Below are positions 54,584 through 63,803 of a DNA stretch of 64,000 nt, in pieces (the stretch's first letter is position 1; each line of letters opens with the position of its first letter). A program made the position numbers and the translations under genes. Source of the DNA: Raineyella fluvialis (GTDB lineage Bacteria; Actinomycetota; Actinomycetes; Propionibacteriales; Propionibacteriaceae); assembly GCF_009646095.1 (NCBI RefSeq), contig NZ_CP045725.1, forward strand, positions 3,472,001 through 3,536,000. The letters are read 5' to 3'. The notes under the pieces are model-generated. The model saw nothing but the letters and a program-made list of their open reading frames with translations, ran no database searches and was not told the DNA's origin.

Positions 54584-55363
54584 CGTCGAGGCCGCTCGGC
54601 GCAATCCCGCTGATCACCCCGTCATCCTGAGCGGCGGGCGAATCGGGGGCGGCGGCTGCCGTACGTTCCGCGTTCAGGGCCCGATAGGCGCTCTCCGCGG
54701 CGTCCTGCTCGGCGTACTTCTTCGATCGGCCGGAGCCCGGCCCGAAGCGTCGTTCTCCCACCCGCACGTACGCGACGAACCGCTTGTCATGGTCGGGCCC
54801 CGACGACGTCACCTCGTAGGCCGGCGAGTCCGACCCGAGGTCGGCCGCGATCTCCTGCAGGGAGGTCTTCCAGTCCAGGCCCGCACCCATGGTGGCCGCC
54901 TCGGCGATCAGGTCGTCGAGGACGTGGTGCACGAACGTGCGGGCACCCTCGATGCCGTACTCGACATGGATGGCCCCGATGATGGCCTCCATCGCGTCGG
55001 CCAACAGCGAGTCCTTGTCCCGGCCCCCGGTCGTCAACTCGCCCCGTCCCAGGCGGAGCAGAGCGCCCACGCCCAGCGTCCGGGCCACTCTCGCCAGGGC
55101 CTGGGTAGACACGACAGCGGCCCGCAGCTTGGCGAGCCGCCCTCGGCGAGGTCGGGATAGGACGCGAAGATGTGCTCCGTCACGACAACGCCCAGCACGG
55201 AGTCCCCCAGGAATTCGAGCCGTTCGTTGGTCGGGATCCGACCGTGCTCGTACGCGTACGAGCGGTGCGTCAGGGCGAGCTCAAAGAGCTGGGGGTCGGG
55301 TGCGACCCCCAGCTCATCGAGAAGCTGTTCGGCTGTGGAGGCGTGTACCACGCCGCCGGTCAC
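54576..55363 (-). CDS. rnc: Ribonuclease III, frame broken by one missing G
   Basis: About 262 residues repaired; processes rRNA precursors and double-stranded RNA. The catalytic signature [20 protein letters not shown] and the remainder ([40 protein letters not shown], then the dsRNA-binding domain [19 protein letters not shown]) are in two frames joined by one G in the run at 55140-55142. GTG start two bases after rpmF. RNase III is near-universal, so a sequence error is likely. Confidence 0.9.
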
Positions 55364-55365
55364 GA

Positions 55366-55557
55366 TCAGGCGTCCAGAACCTGACGGCGCTCGCCGCGCG
55401 GGCCGTACTGGCCGCACTCGGGGCAGGCGGTGTGAGGCAGGTGCTTCGCACGGCAGGCCGGGTTGGCACAGGTGACCAGGGTCGGCGCAGCGGCCTTCCA
55501 CTGGGAACGACGATTCCGCGTGTTGGAGCGGGACATCTTCCGCTTGGGAACTGCCAC
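55366..55557 (-). CDS. rpmF: 50S ribosomal protein L32
   Basis: 63 residues, zinc-type (four-Cys) L32: [20 protein letters not shown] and [23 protein letters not shown] 55557 after GGAGAG. Between yceD and rnc, the standard order. Confidence 0.96.
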   Translation of the reverse strand: MAVPKRKMSRSNTRNRRSQWKAAAPTLVTCANPACRAKHLPHTACPECGQYGPRGERRQVLDA

Positions 55558-55703
55558 GGGTCTCTCCTTCTGTCTTCGGGTGCCTGCACGCCGTCGGATC
55601 GTGTGCAGACGCAAGAGAAAACTATAGGCGCCGCCAGCCCCACGGCGCAAAACGGCGGACCGACGGGGTGGAGCCGGCCCCACGCGTGGGCCCACGCCGA
55701 GGG

Positions 55704-56296
55704 TCAGGCCTGCGAGGCCTCCCCCGGCAGCGCCCCACCGGTCTCACCCTCCGACCCAACGGACCAGTCACGCAGGGCGCCCCACCGGGCATCGCCGACC
55801 GGGCCATGGGTGTGTTCGGGATCGTCGTTCAGGTTGACCCCGCACTCGGGGCACAGCCCCGCACAGTCCTCACGGCACAGCGGGGTGAACGGCAGTTCGA
55901 GAACGACGGCATCACGAAGGGCCGGCTCGAGGTCGAGCAATTCGCCCTGCATCCGGGACAGGTCCTCGTCCTCGTCCCCCACGGCCTGGTCCTCGTAGAC
56001 GTACAACTCCTGGATGTCGACATCGACCTCGTCCTGCAGAGGGGTCAGGCAGCGGGAGCACTCCCCCTCCAGGTGAGCGGTGGCCACCCCACTCACCAAC
56101 ACGCCCTCGTGCACCGACTCCATCCGCAGGTCGAGATCGATCGGCGAGCCGGCAGGGATCCCGATCATCGGAGTGCCGATGCCCTCGGGGCGGGGACGCT
56201 CTCCACCACCTGGCGCAGGGCGCCGGCCCGACGCCCGAGATCGTGGGTGTCCAGGACGAGGGGGGAACGGGCGTCGAGGTGGCCGTGGGTCGTCAT
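55704..56296 (-). CDS. yceD: YceD/DUF177 family protein, frame broken by one missing C
   Basis: About 197 residues repaired. The N-terminus [31 protein letters not shown] is in one frame; [40 protein letters not shown] and [19 protein letters not shown] are in another, joined by one more C at 56187-56190. Linked with 23S rRNA accumulation; CxxC pairs may bind zinc. Leaderless-type start. Confidence 0.87.
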
Positions 56297-56303
56297 GGCC
56301 CTG

Positions 56304-56309
56304 AGTCTA
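56304..56309 (-). promoter_or_regulatory. -10 of yceD overlapping the surE stop codon
   Basis: TAGACT seven bases before the ATG at 56296; its TAG is the surE stop. Confidence 0.55.
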
Positions 56310-57206
56310 GGTCGGCGTGCCCTCCCCCGGTGGGCGGCTCGTCGCGCTGGATCGTGACGTCATCACCCGCGCGGCGTCCACCGCCACGACCGGGTCGCCC
56401 GACGGGGTCCCCGGGGCGCCGTCGAAGGCAGGCAGGGGCGGGCCGTCGGTGTCGGCGATCGGCGCCCTCAGCAGTGTCACCGTGGCCCAGCCCCGGGACA
56501 ACAGGTAGTGGTCGCTGCCCGGCTCGTCGCGCGCCTTCTCCGCGGAGTAGCTGACCTGGACGTATTTCTCGCCGATCGGACGGACCTGCGCCTGGACGGC
56601 GCCGAAACTGGCGAGGGCCGCCTCACGCAGCCCACGCAGGTGATCCGGGGCGATGTCGGGAACGTTGATGTTGAGCACGCCCTCCCGCGGGTCATTGGTC
56701 TCGAGCCAGGCGAGGGCCTTCTCAGTGACCAGTTGCGCAGTGTCCCAGTGCCGGGGCGATCCCGAGGCGATCGAGACAGCCATCGAGGCGATGCCGTGGG
56801 TGGCCGCCGACAGGGCGGCACCGACCGTGCCGGAGTGCAGCGTCGCCTTGCCGGTGTTGGCCCCCAGGTTCACCCCCGAGAGGACGTAATCGGGGACCGG
56901 TCCGAACGCGCCATAGCTCGCCAGGAAGGCGATCAGCGCCGGAGCCGCCTTGACCCCCATGGCGACGACGCCCGGCGGAAGATCCGGCGGTCCTCCAGTC
57001 ACCACGGCGATGCGGCCGTCGACCTCCTCCCCCGTCAGCGAGGCGCTGGCACCGGAGTACTGCTCGGCCGGTGCCGCGACGACGACCTGGTGCCCACGGG
57101 CGAGTGCTGCCCTGACCAGAACGGACAGCCCCGGCGAGTCGATGCCGTCGTCGTTGGTCACCAGCACCCGGCCGGGCTGGGCACTTCGTGATGGTGTCGT
57201 GGTCAT
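56307..57206 (-). CDS. surE: 5'/3'-nucleotidase SurE
   Basis: 299 residues, metal-dependent nucleoside monophosphatase. Metal residues in VLVTNDDGIDSPGLSVLVRA and the Ser/Asn site YSGASASLT, GVNLGANTG. ATG overlaps the PfkB stop (ATGA). Its TAG stop sits in the -10 of yceD. Confidence 0.95.
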   Translation of the reverse strand: MTTTPSRSAQPGRVLVTNDDGIDSPGLSVLVRAALARGHQVVVAAPAEQYSGASASLTGEEVDGRIAVVTGGPPDLPPGVVAMGVKAAPALIAFLASYGAFGPVPDYVLSGVNLGANTGKATLHSGTVGAALSAATHGIASMAVSIASGSPRHWDTAQLVTEKALAWLETNDPREGVLNINVPDIAPDHLRGLREAALASFGAVQAQVRPIGEKYVQVSYSAEKARDEPGSDHYLLSRGWATVTLLRAPIADTDGPPLPAFDGAPGTPSGDPVVAVDAARVMTSRSSATSRPPGEGTPT

Positions 57207-58180
57207 GTCGGTTCCTCCTGCTGATGGGCGACCCAGCCGGATCGGTAGAGCCGCTCGATGGTGTCGCGACGTCCCGTGGCCAGGCCGTGGCGGCTGACGT
57301 TCAGCGATCCGGCCGCGGTGCCGAGTCGTAGGGCCTCGATCAGCGACTCCCCGCGGGCCAGCCCCACGGCGATTCCCGCGGTCATCGAGTCGCCCGCCCC
57401 GTGGTGGTCCACCGGGGTGATCCGCGGTCCACGGACCTGATGGAACCCCTCGGCGTCCGCCAGCAGGGCGGACTCGTCGGCGCGCGACACGATCACCGCC
57501 CGGGCACCCCGCTCCCGCAGCCGTTCCGCCGCCTCAGCCAGCGCCTCGAGCGAGTCGGCGTCGGTGAGTCCGCCGTCAGCCAGTTCCTCGTGGCTGATCT
57601 TGAGGACATCCAGACCGGCGTCCACGGCCGCCAGGGCCGCCGCACCGCTGAGATCCGCCACGACCGGCCGCCCTGCGGCCCGCACGTCGTGGACCAGTCG
57701 CCCATAGACATCGGCGGGGAGTACGTCCTCGGGTTCGGCACCGGTCACCACTGTCACGTCCGCCTCGAGAGCGTCGACCAGCGCGGCGCCGTAGAGATCG
57801 TCGATCTCGTGGCGGGACAACGGCCTGGGCGACATCCGGGCCAACACCTCCCGTGTGCCGCCACGTAGGTCGTAGACGAAACCGCCGTTCGCCGTCGGGC
57901 CGGGCACCGGGTGCACCGTGGCCCCGAACTCCCGCACCATCGTGACGATCGACGGTCCGAGCTCACCGCCGAAGGGGCCGCAGACGGTCACGTCGGCTCC
58001 CAGGGCGACCGCCATCCGAGCCACCCACAGGCCCTGGCCGCCGGGGTACACGTGCACCTCGGACTCCTGAGGGCCGCGGTCGCGGCGGACGAAGGGTGTC
58101 ATCACCTCGACCACCATCAGGGGCGTCGGGACGAAGACGGTGATCCGAGGTCGGGAGGTGCCGGACTGGTGATCCGTCAT
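57203..58180 (-). CDS. PfkB-family carbohydrate kinase
   Basis: 325 residues, ribokinase-like. The catalytic motif reads PVDHHGAGDSMTAG instead of the usual DTxGAGD, with the anion hole GAGD and catalytic Asp kept. The substrate motif YPGGQGLWVARMAVALGADV is of the 1-phosphofructokinase/tagatose kinase type. Sugar unknown. Leaderless-type -10 TAGCGT six bases before the ATG. Coupled to surE. Confidence 0.88.
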   Translation of the reverse strand: MTDHQSGTSRPRITVFVPTPLMVVEVMTPFVRRDRGPQESEVHVYPGGQGLWVARMAVALGADVTVCGPFGGELGPSIVTMVREFGATVHPVPGPTANGGFVYDLRGGTREVLARMSPRPLSRHEIDDLYGAALVDALEADVTVVTGAEPEDVLPADVYGRLVHDVRAAGRPVVADLSGAAALAAVDAGLDVLKISHEELADGGLTDADSLEALAEAAERLRERGARAVIVSRADESALLADAEGFHQVRGPRITPVDHHGAGDSMTAGIAVGLARGESLIEALRLGTAAGSLNVSRHGLATGRRDTIERLYRSGWVAHQQEEPT

Positions 58181-58186
58181 ACGTCG

Positions 58187-58192
58187 ACGCTA
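58187..58192 (-). promoter_or_regulatory. -10 of the PfkB kinase gene, leaderless
   Basis: TAGCGT six bases before the ATG at 58180; no ribosome binding site between. Confidence 0.5.
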
Positions 58193-58259
58193 CTCCCCCG
58201 TCCCTGAGGGGAAAGGCGTGCCGGGTGGGCCGCACCGCGCCGCTGTCAGCATCGCCTCC

Positions 58260-58265
58260 TAGGCT
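58260..58265 (+). promoter_or_regulatory. Possible -10 of recG
   Basis: TAGGCT, giving a leader of about 50 bases that ends in AAAGGAG before the recG ATG. No -35 recognised. Confidence 0.35.
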
Positions 58266-58322
58266 TGCAGCAGGGCCGGACGTGGCCCCGAGCAGACCGT
58301 GGCCCGCAGAAAGGAGCCCCTG

Positions 58323-60497
58323 ATGGCGCTGGGTGGTTGGCGATCCGAGGCGTACGCGGCACTGGACCAGCGGATCGGGCTCGTCGTCGGGGCACAGGAC
58401 AAGGCCTTCAACGCGATGGGGATCCACACGGTCGGGGACCTGATGCACCATGTCCCCCGCCGCTACGTCGTGGGCACCGAGCTGAGCGACCTGTCGGATC
58501 TGCAGGTCGGCACGCACGTCGCCGTCCTGGCCAGGGTGGCGGAGGTCAGGCCTCACCCCGGGCCCCCGGGGAAGAAGGGCCGAGGCCGGTTGGAGGTCCA
58601 GCTCACCGACGGACGCCACCAGCTGCCGGCCACCTTCTTCGGCGCCAACCACCTGCTGGAGTGGTGGCAGCGGTCTCTCACCCCCGGTGCCAGGGGCATC
58701 TTCTCGGCGAAGGTCGGCGAGTTCCGCGGACAACCCCAGCTGGGCCACCCCGACTACGTCATCGTGGACGAGCAGGGCTTCTTCGTCGCGGGCTCGGACC
58801 GGAACCGGTCAATGGCGAGCGTGTTCCGCGGCGGACCGATCGGTATCTACCCGGCCAGTGCCAAGCTGCCGACGTGGGACATCGCCGAGGCCGCCGGCCT
58901 GACCCTGCACGCCCTGGGAGACCTACCGGATCCCTGGCCGGCCTGGGTCCTGGCGGCGACTGACCTGCCTCCGCTGGTCGAGGCCCTGCGCGCGGTGCAC
59001 CGTCCGACCGAGCTGTCGGAGGTGGCGTCCGGTCTCGAACGTCTGGCCTTCGATGAGGCACTCGAGGTGCAGCTCACGATGGCCTACCGGCGCGCCGACC
59101 ACACCAGGTTGGCGGCGGAGCCGCGTCGGGCCGCAGCCGATGGTCTCCTCAGCGCCTTCGATGCCCGGCTCCCGTTCGAGCTCACCCGTGGGCAGCTGCA
59201 GGTGAGCCGTGAGATCGAAGCCGACCTGGCCGGGCGGGTCGCGATGCAGAGACTGCTGCAGGGCGAGGTCGGCTCGGGCAAGACGGTGGTCGCGTTGCGG
59301 GCGATGCTGGCGGTGGTCGACACCGGCGGCCAGGCTGCGCTTCTGGCACCGACCGAGGTCCTGGCAGCCCAGCACTTCCACTCGATCACCACCATGCTGG
59401 GAGACCTGGCCGCCGGCGGCATGCTCGGCGGCACGCGCGTCGTGCTGCTGACCGGGTCGATGACGGCGGCGCAGAAGAAGAAGAGCCTGCTCGCCATCGC
59501 CTCGGGCGAGGCAGGCATCGTCGTCGGCACGCATGCGCTGCTCTCCGAGACCGTCCAGTTCGCCGACCTCGGTCTGGTCGTGGTGGACGAACAGCACCGG
59601 TTCGGCGTGGAGCAGCGCAACGCCCTGACAGCGAAGGCGGATCTGCACCCCCATGTGCTGGTGATGACCGCCACTCCGATTCCGCGCTCGGTCGCGCTGA
59701 CCATCTACGGGGACCTGGAGGTGTCGACCCTGCGTGAGGTTCCGGCCGGCAGGTCGGACGTGACCACGACGGTCGTCGATGTCCAGGCCCACCCGCGGTG
59801 GGTGGAGCGGGCCTGGGAGCGGGCCCGGGAGGAGGTGGCGTCGGGTCGTCAGGTCTTCGTCGTCTGCCCTCGCATCTCACCGGAGGGCGAGGCGTACGAC
59901 CCGCTCAACGGATGGTCCCTGGAGGAGGTCGCCGACCGCCTGCGCAGCACGCCGCTCGGCGAGGTCCGGGTCGGGGTGCTGCACGGCCAGCTCCCGACGG
60001 AGGAGAAGGACCGAGTGATGGCCGGGTTCGCCGCCGGCGAGTTGGACGTCCTGGTGGCGACGACGGTGATCGAGGTGGGCGTGGACGTCCCGAACGCGTC
60101 AATGATGGTGGTCTGCGACGCGGGCAGGTTCGGCATATCCCAGCTGCACCAGCTGCGCGGACGGATCGGACGGGGCCGCTTCCCCGGGCTGTGCCTGCTG
60201 CTCGCCGCCGCGCGGGACGAGGGCGGCCTGGAACGTCTCGAGGGGCTGGCGGCCACCCGCGACGGATTCGCCCTGGCCGATCTCGACCTGCAACAGCGCC
60301 GGGAGGGCAATGTGCTCGGCACGGTCCAGGCGGGCTCCCACACCGGGATGCGGCTGCTCAACGTGACGCGCGACGCCGACCTGATCGGCCTCGCCCGTGA
60401 CATTGCCGAGCGCGCCGTTCGCGACGACCCCGACGCCGCCACCCCCGGCTTCCACGACGCGATCCGACGGATGGCGCTGGTCAGTCTCGACGAATGA
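58323..60497 (+). CDS. recG: ATP-dependent DNA helicase RecG
   Basis: 724 residues, remodels stalled forks and Holliday junctions. The N-terminal wedge domain is followed by the helicase: Walker A in LLQGEVGSGKTVVALRAMLA, DEQH box VVVDEQHRFGVEQRNAL, motif III MTATPIPRSVALTIYG and motif VI QLRGRIGRGRFPGLC. ATG 58323 after AAAGGAG. Stands alone. Confidence 0.96.
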   Translation: MALGGWRSEAYAALDQRIGLVVGAQDKAFNAMGIHTVGDLMHHVPRRYVVGTELSDLSDLQVGTHVAVLARVAEVRPHPGPPGKKGRGRLEVQLTDGRHQLPATFFGANHLLEWWQRSLTPGARGIFSAKVGEFRGQPQLGHPDYVIVDEQGFFVAGSDRNRSMASVFRGGPIGIYPASAKLPTWDIAEAAGLTLHALGDLPDPWPAWVLAATDLPPLVEALRAVHRPTELSEVASGLERLAFDEALEVQLTMAYRRADHTRLAAEPRRAAADGLLSAFDARLPFELTRGQLQVSREIEADLAGRVAMQRLLQGEVGSGKTVVALRAMLAVVDTGGQAALLAPTEVLAAQHFHSITTMLGDLAAGGMLGGTRVVLLTGSMTAAQKKKSLLAIASGEAGIVVGTHALLSETVQFADLGLVVVDEQHRFGVEQRNALTAKADLHPHVLVMTATPIPRSVALTIYGDLEVSTLREVPAGRSDVTTTVVDVQAHPRWVERAWERAREEVASGRQVFVVCPRISPEGEAYDPLNGWSLEEVADRLRSTPLGEVRVGVLHGQLPTEEKDRVMAGFAAGELDVLVATTVIEVGVDVPNASMMVVCDAGRFGISQLHQLRGRIGRGRFPGLCLLLAAARDEGGLERLEGLAATRDGFALADLDLQQRREGNVLGTVQAGSHTGMRLLNVTRDADLIGLARDIAERAVRDDPDAATPGFHDAIRRMALVSLDE

Positions 60498-60539
60498 CGT
60501 CGCGCCGGCCCCAGACATGCGGGCCGGTGACGGGAAGAC

Positions 60540-60971
60540 TCACAGGTGCCAGGACTCCGGCTCCTCGCCGAACCGGAATCGGCGGCCCGACACGTAGTGC
60601 GGCCGGATCCGGACATACGTCGTCTTGATCGTGGCAACCCACGGCCGCAGCGGTAGCTGCTCGACGGCGGCGATCTCGTTGACGTCCTGCAGAACTTCGG
60701 CATCGCCGTGCACCACGATGCTCCAGCCACCCTCGTCCTCGTACGAATCCACCTCGAAAGCGACGCGGGAGTTCACCGTCAGCTCGAAGAGCTTGCTGCC
60801 CTGGGCGGTCCGGAAGACGACGGTCTGCCCGTCGAGGACGTAGTTGACCGGGAACATCTCGATGTCGTCGCCGATCGTGGTGGCGAGGCGCCCGATCGGC
60901 TGCTGCGCCAGCAGCTCCCAGGACTCCTCGTCGCTCAGGACAGTGATCGCGTCGTTCTCCACATATGCCAT
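60540..60971 (-). CDS. Pyridoxamine 5'-phosphate oxidase-like (PPOX split-barrel) protein
   Basis: 143 residues, flavin/F420-binding split barrel. Opens VLSDEESWELLAQQPIGRLA, with MFPVNYVLDGQTVVFRTAQG as the cofactor strand and VRIRPHYVSGRRF at the end. Role likely redox or heme-related; unknown. ATG 60971 after GGAGGGA. Divergent from rsmD. Confidence 0.9.
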   Translation of the reverse strand: MAYVENDAITVLSDEESWELLAQQPIGRLATTIGDDIEMFPVNYVLDGQTVVFRTAQGSKLFELTVNSRVAFEVDSYEDEGGWSIVVHGDAEVLQDVNEIAAVEQLPLRPWVATIKTTYVRIRPHYVSGRRFRFGEEPESWHL

Positions 60972-61074
60972 TGCCACATCCCTCCGTCGCCGCGGTGTCC
61001 GGCGACCCTCCGTGGCCGCGCCGCACCGGTGGTCGCATTCTAGTGAGGGCATGGGGCACGGGGGCCCCGCTCGG

Positions 61075-61080
61075 TAGCCT
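61075..61080 (+). promoter_or_regulatory. -10 of rsmD, leaderless
   Basis: TAGCCT seven bases before the GTG at 61088; no ribosome binding site between. Confidence 0.55.
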
Positions 61081-61087
61081 GTCGGAT

Positions 61088-61648
61088 GTGACTCGCATCA
61101 TCGCCGGAAGCCACGGTGGGCGCCGGCTCGCCACCCCGCCGGGCGCCCGGACCCGCCCCACCACGGACCGCGTCCGGGAGGCGGTGTTCTCCGCTCTGGA
61201 GTCCTGGGCCGGCGACGGGCTGGGCGGTCTGGCGTTCCTCGACCTGTACGCAGGGTCGGGGGCGATGGCGCTGGAGGCCGCGAGCCGGGGCGCCTCACCC
61301 GTGACGGCCGTCGAGTCCGACCGGCGTACCGCCGACGTCGTCCGCCGTAACGCCGCTGACCTGGGCCTCAGGGTCGAGGTCCGCACCCAGCCGGTCGAGG
61401 AGGTGCTGTCGGTCTCGCCGCCGCGGGCGTACGACATCATCTGGGCCGATCCCCCGTACCCCGTGCCGACCGATCAACTGCAGCGGCTTCTCGGCGGCGT
61501 CTGGGCCTCCGGGTGGCTCGCGGCGGACGGGTTGCTGGTCCTCGAACGCTCCTCCCGCGACCCGGACCCGCAGTGGCCCGACGGCATCGAGGAGTGGTCC
61601 CGCCGCTATGGTGAGACCACGATCCACTACGCCCAGGAGGCTCGGTGA
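61088..61648 (+). CDS. rsmD: 16S rRNA (guanine-966-N2)-methyltransferase RsmD
   Basis: 186 residues. N-terminus RIIAGSHGGRRLATPPGART, SAM motif FLDLYAGSGAMALEAASRGA and catalytic DPPYPVP. Start GTG 61088 supported by the -10 seven bases away. Coupled to coaD (GTGA), the normal order. Confidence 0.95.
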   Translation: MTRIIAGSHGGRRLATPPGARTRPTTDRVREAVFSALESWAGDGLGGLAFLDLYAGSGAMALEAASRGASPVTAVESDRRTADVVRRNAADLGLRVEVRTQPVEEVLSVSPPRAYDIIWADPPYPVPTDQLQRLLGGVWASGWLAADGLLVLERSSRDPDPQWPDGIEEWSRRYGETTIHYAQEAR

Positions 61649-62151
61649 AGGTCATCTGCCCCGGCTCGTTCGATCCGGTGACGCTCGGTCACCTCGACAT
61701 CATCGAACGGGCCGCACGGTCCTTCGACGAGGTCGTCGTGGGTGTCGGCCGCAACACCTCCAAGAACGGCCTGTTCAGCCTGGAGGATCGGCTGTCGATG
61801 CTCACCCAGGCATGTGCCGCTCTGCCCAATGTCACCGTCGACCCCATCGACGGCCTGCTCGCGGAGTACTGCCGCGAACACGGTGTCGGCGCCATCGTCA
61901 AGGGTCTGCGCTTCGCCTCGGACTTCGACTACGAGCTCCAGATGGCCCAGATGAACAAGCAGCTGACCGGCGTCGAGACGATCCTGCTCCCGACGGCTGC
62001 CCAGTGGTCCTTCGTGTCCTCCACGTTGGTGCGCGAGATCGCCCTGATGCACGGCGACGTGTCGACGTTCGTGCCGGACTTCGTCGTGACGGCCCTCGAG
62101 GTCCAGGCGGCGCGACGGTCCCCCGAGCGGGAGAGCGGGTCGCGACGATGA
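61645..62151 (+). CDS. coaD: Phosphopantetheine adenylyltransferase
   Basis: 168 residues, fourth step of coenzyme A synthesis. Nucleotidyltransferase HxGH-type motif CPGSFDPVTLGHLDIIERAA, KGLRFASDFDYELQMAQMNK, and SSTLVREIALMHGDVS. GTG overlaps the rsmD stop; the stop overlaps the next ATG (ATGA). Confidence 0.97.
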   Translation: MKVICPGSFDPVTLGHLDIIERAARSFDEVVVGVGRNTSKNGLFSLEDRLSMLTQACAALPNVTVDPIDGLLAEYCREHGVGAIVKGLRFASDFDYELQMAQMNKQLTGVETILLPTAAQWSFVSSTLVREIALMHGDVSTFVPDFVVTALEVQAARRSPERESGSRR

Positions 62152-63335
62152 GCGCCGACTGGGGACGCCTCGACGACCGGGCTGTCGACTGGCTGACGCG
62201 CCTGCTCAGCCTCGACACCACGAGCCGGCGGTCCAACCTGCCGGTGGCCGAGCTCATCGCCGAGGAGTGCCGCGCTCTCGGTATCCCGGTGCACCTGCGC
62301 CCCGATCCCACTGGGGCGAAGGCCAATCTGGTGGCCACCATCGCGGCCGCCGACGGCACGACGACCGGCGGTATCGCGCTCAGCGGTCACATGGACACGG
62401 TCCCGGTGGACGGCCAGGACTGGACGACCGACCCGTACACTCCTCAGGTGCGCGACGGCCACCTGTACGCGCGCGGCGCCGCCGACATGAAGGGCTTCCT
62501 GGCGCTCGTCACCGCCGCCCTGCCCCGGTTCGCCGCGACCAGACTGGCCGAGCCCGTCCATCTCGCCTTCACCTTCGACGAGGAACTGGCCGCGCGCGGG
62601 GCCGGGCAGATGGTCGAGGACCTCGCCGCCCTCGGGGTGCATCCCCGGGCCTGCATCGTCGGTGAACCCACGTCGATGCGCGTCATCACCGGACACAAGT
62701 CGGTGAACATCGTCCGCATCGACGTCCACGGCCTCGCAGCCCATTCCTCCCTGCCGGCGGCCGGCTGCAACGCGGTGGAGTACGCGGCCGCGATGTGCAC
62801 AGCGTTCCGGGCCATCACCGACGCCTGGCGCGACGAGGGACCGTACGACGAGGACTACGCGGTGGCCCACTCCACCGGTGGGGTGATGATGATCGAGGGC
62901 GGGACGGCCCGCAACATCGTCCCCGAACGATGCACGGTGTTGCTCGAGTTCCGCACCATCGCGGCCGTGGACCCGCACGACGTCGTCACCCGCCTGCGCA
63001 GCGTCGCGGACGACCTGACCCGGCAGATGCGGGCGGAGCAGGTCGGGGCCGGCATCGAGGTGGTCGTCGAGGACATGGTGCCGGCACTGTCCGCGCGCAG
63101 GGACTCCCCCGCCGCACAGGCCGCCATCGCTTACGGTGGGATCCCCAGCGACGAGCACGTGACGTACGGCACCGATGGTGGCGCATTCCATGCCGCGGGG
63201 ATCGAGACGGTCATCTGCGGACCTGGCGACATCGCCCAGGCCCATGGGGTCGACGAGTACGTCGACATCGACCAACTCGAGGCCTGCCAGGACTTCCTGG
63301 CGGCCATGCTCTCCCGCCTGTCCGCCGCCGACTGA
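62148..63335 (+). CDS. argE: M20-family deacetylase, probable acetylornithine deacetylase
   Basis: 395 residues, di-zinc amidohydrolase. ALSGHMDTVPVDGQDW and YARGAADMKGFLALVTAALP carry the metal ligands, with Glu-Glu in FTFDEELAARG and GEPTSMRVITGHKS. C-terminal TDGGAFHAAGIETVICGPGD. Acetylornithine to ornithine in arginine synthesis is the likely job; succinyl-diaminopimelate is an alternative. Third gene in a coupled run with rsmD and coaD. Confidence 0.88.
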   Translation: MSADWGRLDDRAVDWLTRLLSLDTTSRRSNLPVAELIAEECRALGIPVHLRPDPTGAKANLVATIAAADGTTTGGIALSGHMDTVPVDGQDWTTDPYTPQVRDGHLYARGAADMKGFLALVTAALPRFAATRLAEPVHLAFTFDEELAARGAGQMVEDLAALGVHPRACIVGEPTSMRVITGHKSVNIVRIDVHGLAAHSSLPAAGCNAVEYAAAMCTAFRAITDAWRDEGPYDEDYAVAHSTGGVMMIEGGTARNIVPERCTVLLEFRTIAAVDPHDVVTRLRSVADDLTRQMRAEQVGAGIEVVVEDMVPALSARRDSPAAQAAIAYGGIPSDEHVTYGTDGGAFHAAGIETVICGPGDIAQAHGVDEYVDIDQLEACQDFLAAMLSRLSAAD

Positions 63336-63367
63336 TCCTCGATTTCACCAATCCCGGGCGTTTCGGC

Positions 63368-63373
63368 TATTCT
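63368..63373 (+). promoter_or_regulatory. Possible -10 of rpmB
   Basis: TATTCT, with TTTCAC 19 bases upstream as a loose -35. The leader of about 65 bases ends in AGAAGGAG before GTG 63445. Confidence 0.45.
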
Positions 63374-63444
63374 GTACCGGTTGCTTTCGTGCCGTGATCC
63401 GTACGGCACGACGTGACCGACACGTTCCAGAAGGAGAACCACCA

Positions 63445-63630
63445 GTGGCTGCTGTATGTGACATCTGCGCCAAGGGCCCGGGCTTTGGACACAACGTGCC
63501 TTGGTCGAAGAAGAAGACGAACCGTCGTTGGAACCCCAACATCCAGCGCGTCCGCGTGACGTTGAACGGTTCGACCAAGCGCATGAACGTGTGCACCTCG
63601 TGCCTCAAGGCCGGCAAGGTCTCTCGCTGA
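63445..63630 (+). CDS. rpmB: 50S ribosomal protein L28
   Basis: 61 residues, zinc-type L28 with CDIC near the start and CTSC near the end. [20 protein letters not shown] is the core. GTG start after AGAAGGAG. The 173 bases to rpsO contain no other gene; a GGGGATCCC-like weak hairpin follows the stop. Confidence 0.96.
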   Translation: MAAVCDICAKGPGFGHNVPWSKKKTNRRWNPNIQRVRVTLNGSTKRMNVCTSCLKAGKVSR

Positions 63631-63803
63631 CCCTGCCCGGTGAAGGGGATCCCCCGGGATTCCCCCGCACCACCACTCCATCCCGGAGTGACAGTCGGCA
63701 CCCAGCCGGCGACCTGTCCCCCCTGCCGTTCGATCGGCCGCGGATCCCCAAGAGCTGTGACCACTCAGCGCCGCGCAGCGGGAATGACGAAAGGAGTGCA
63801 GCC

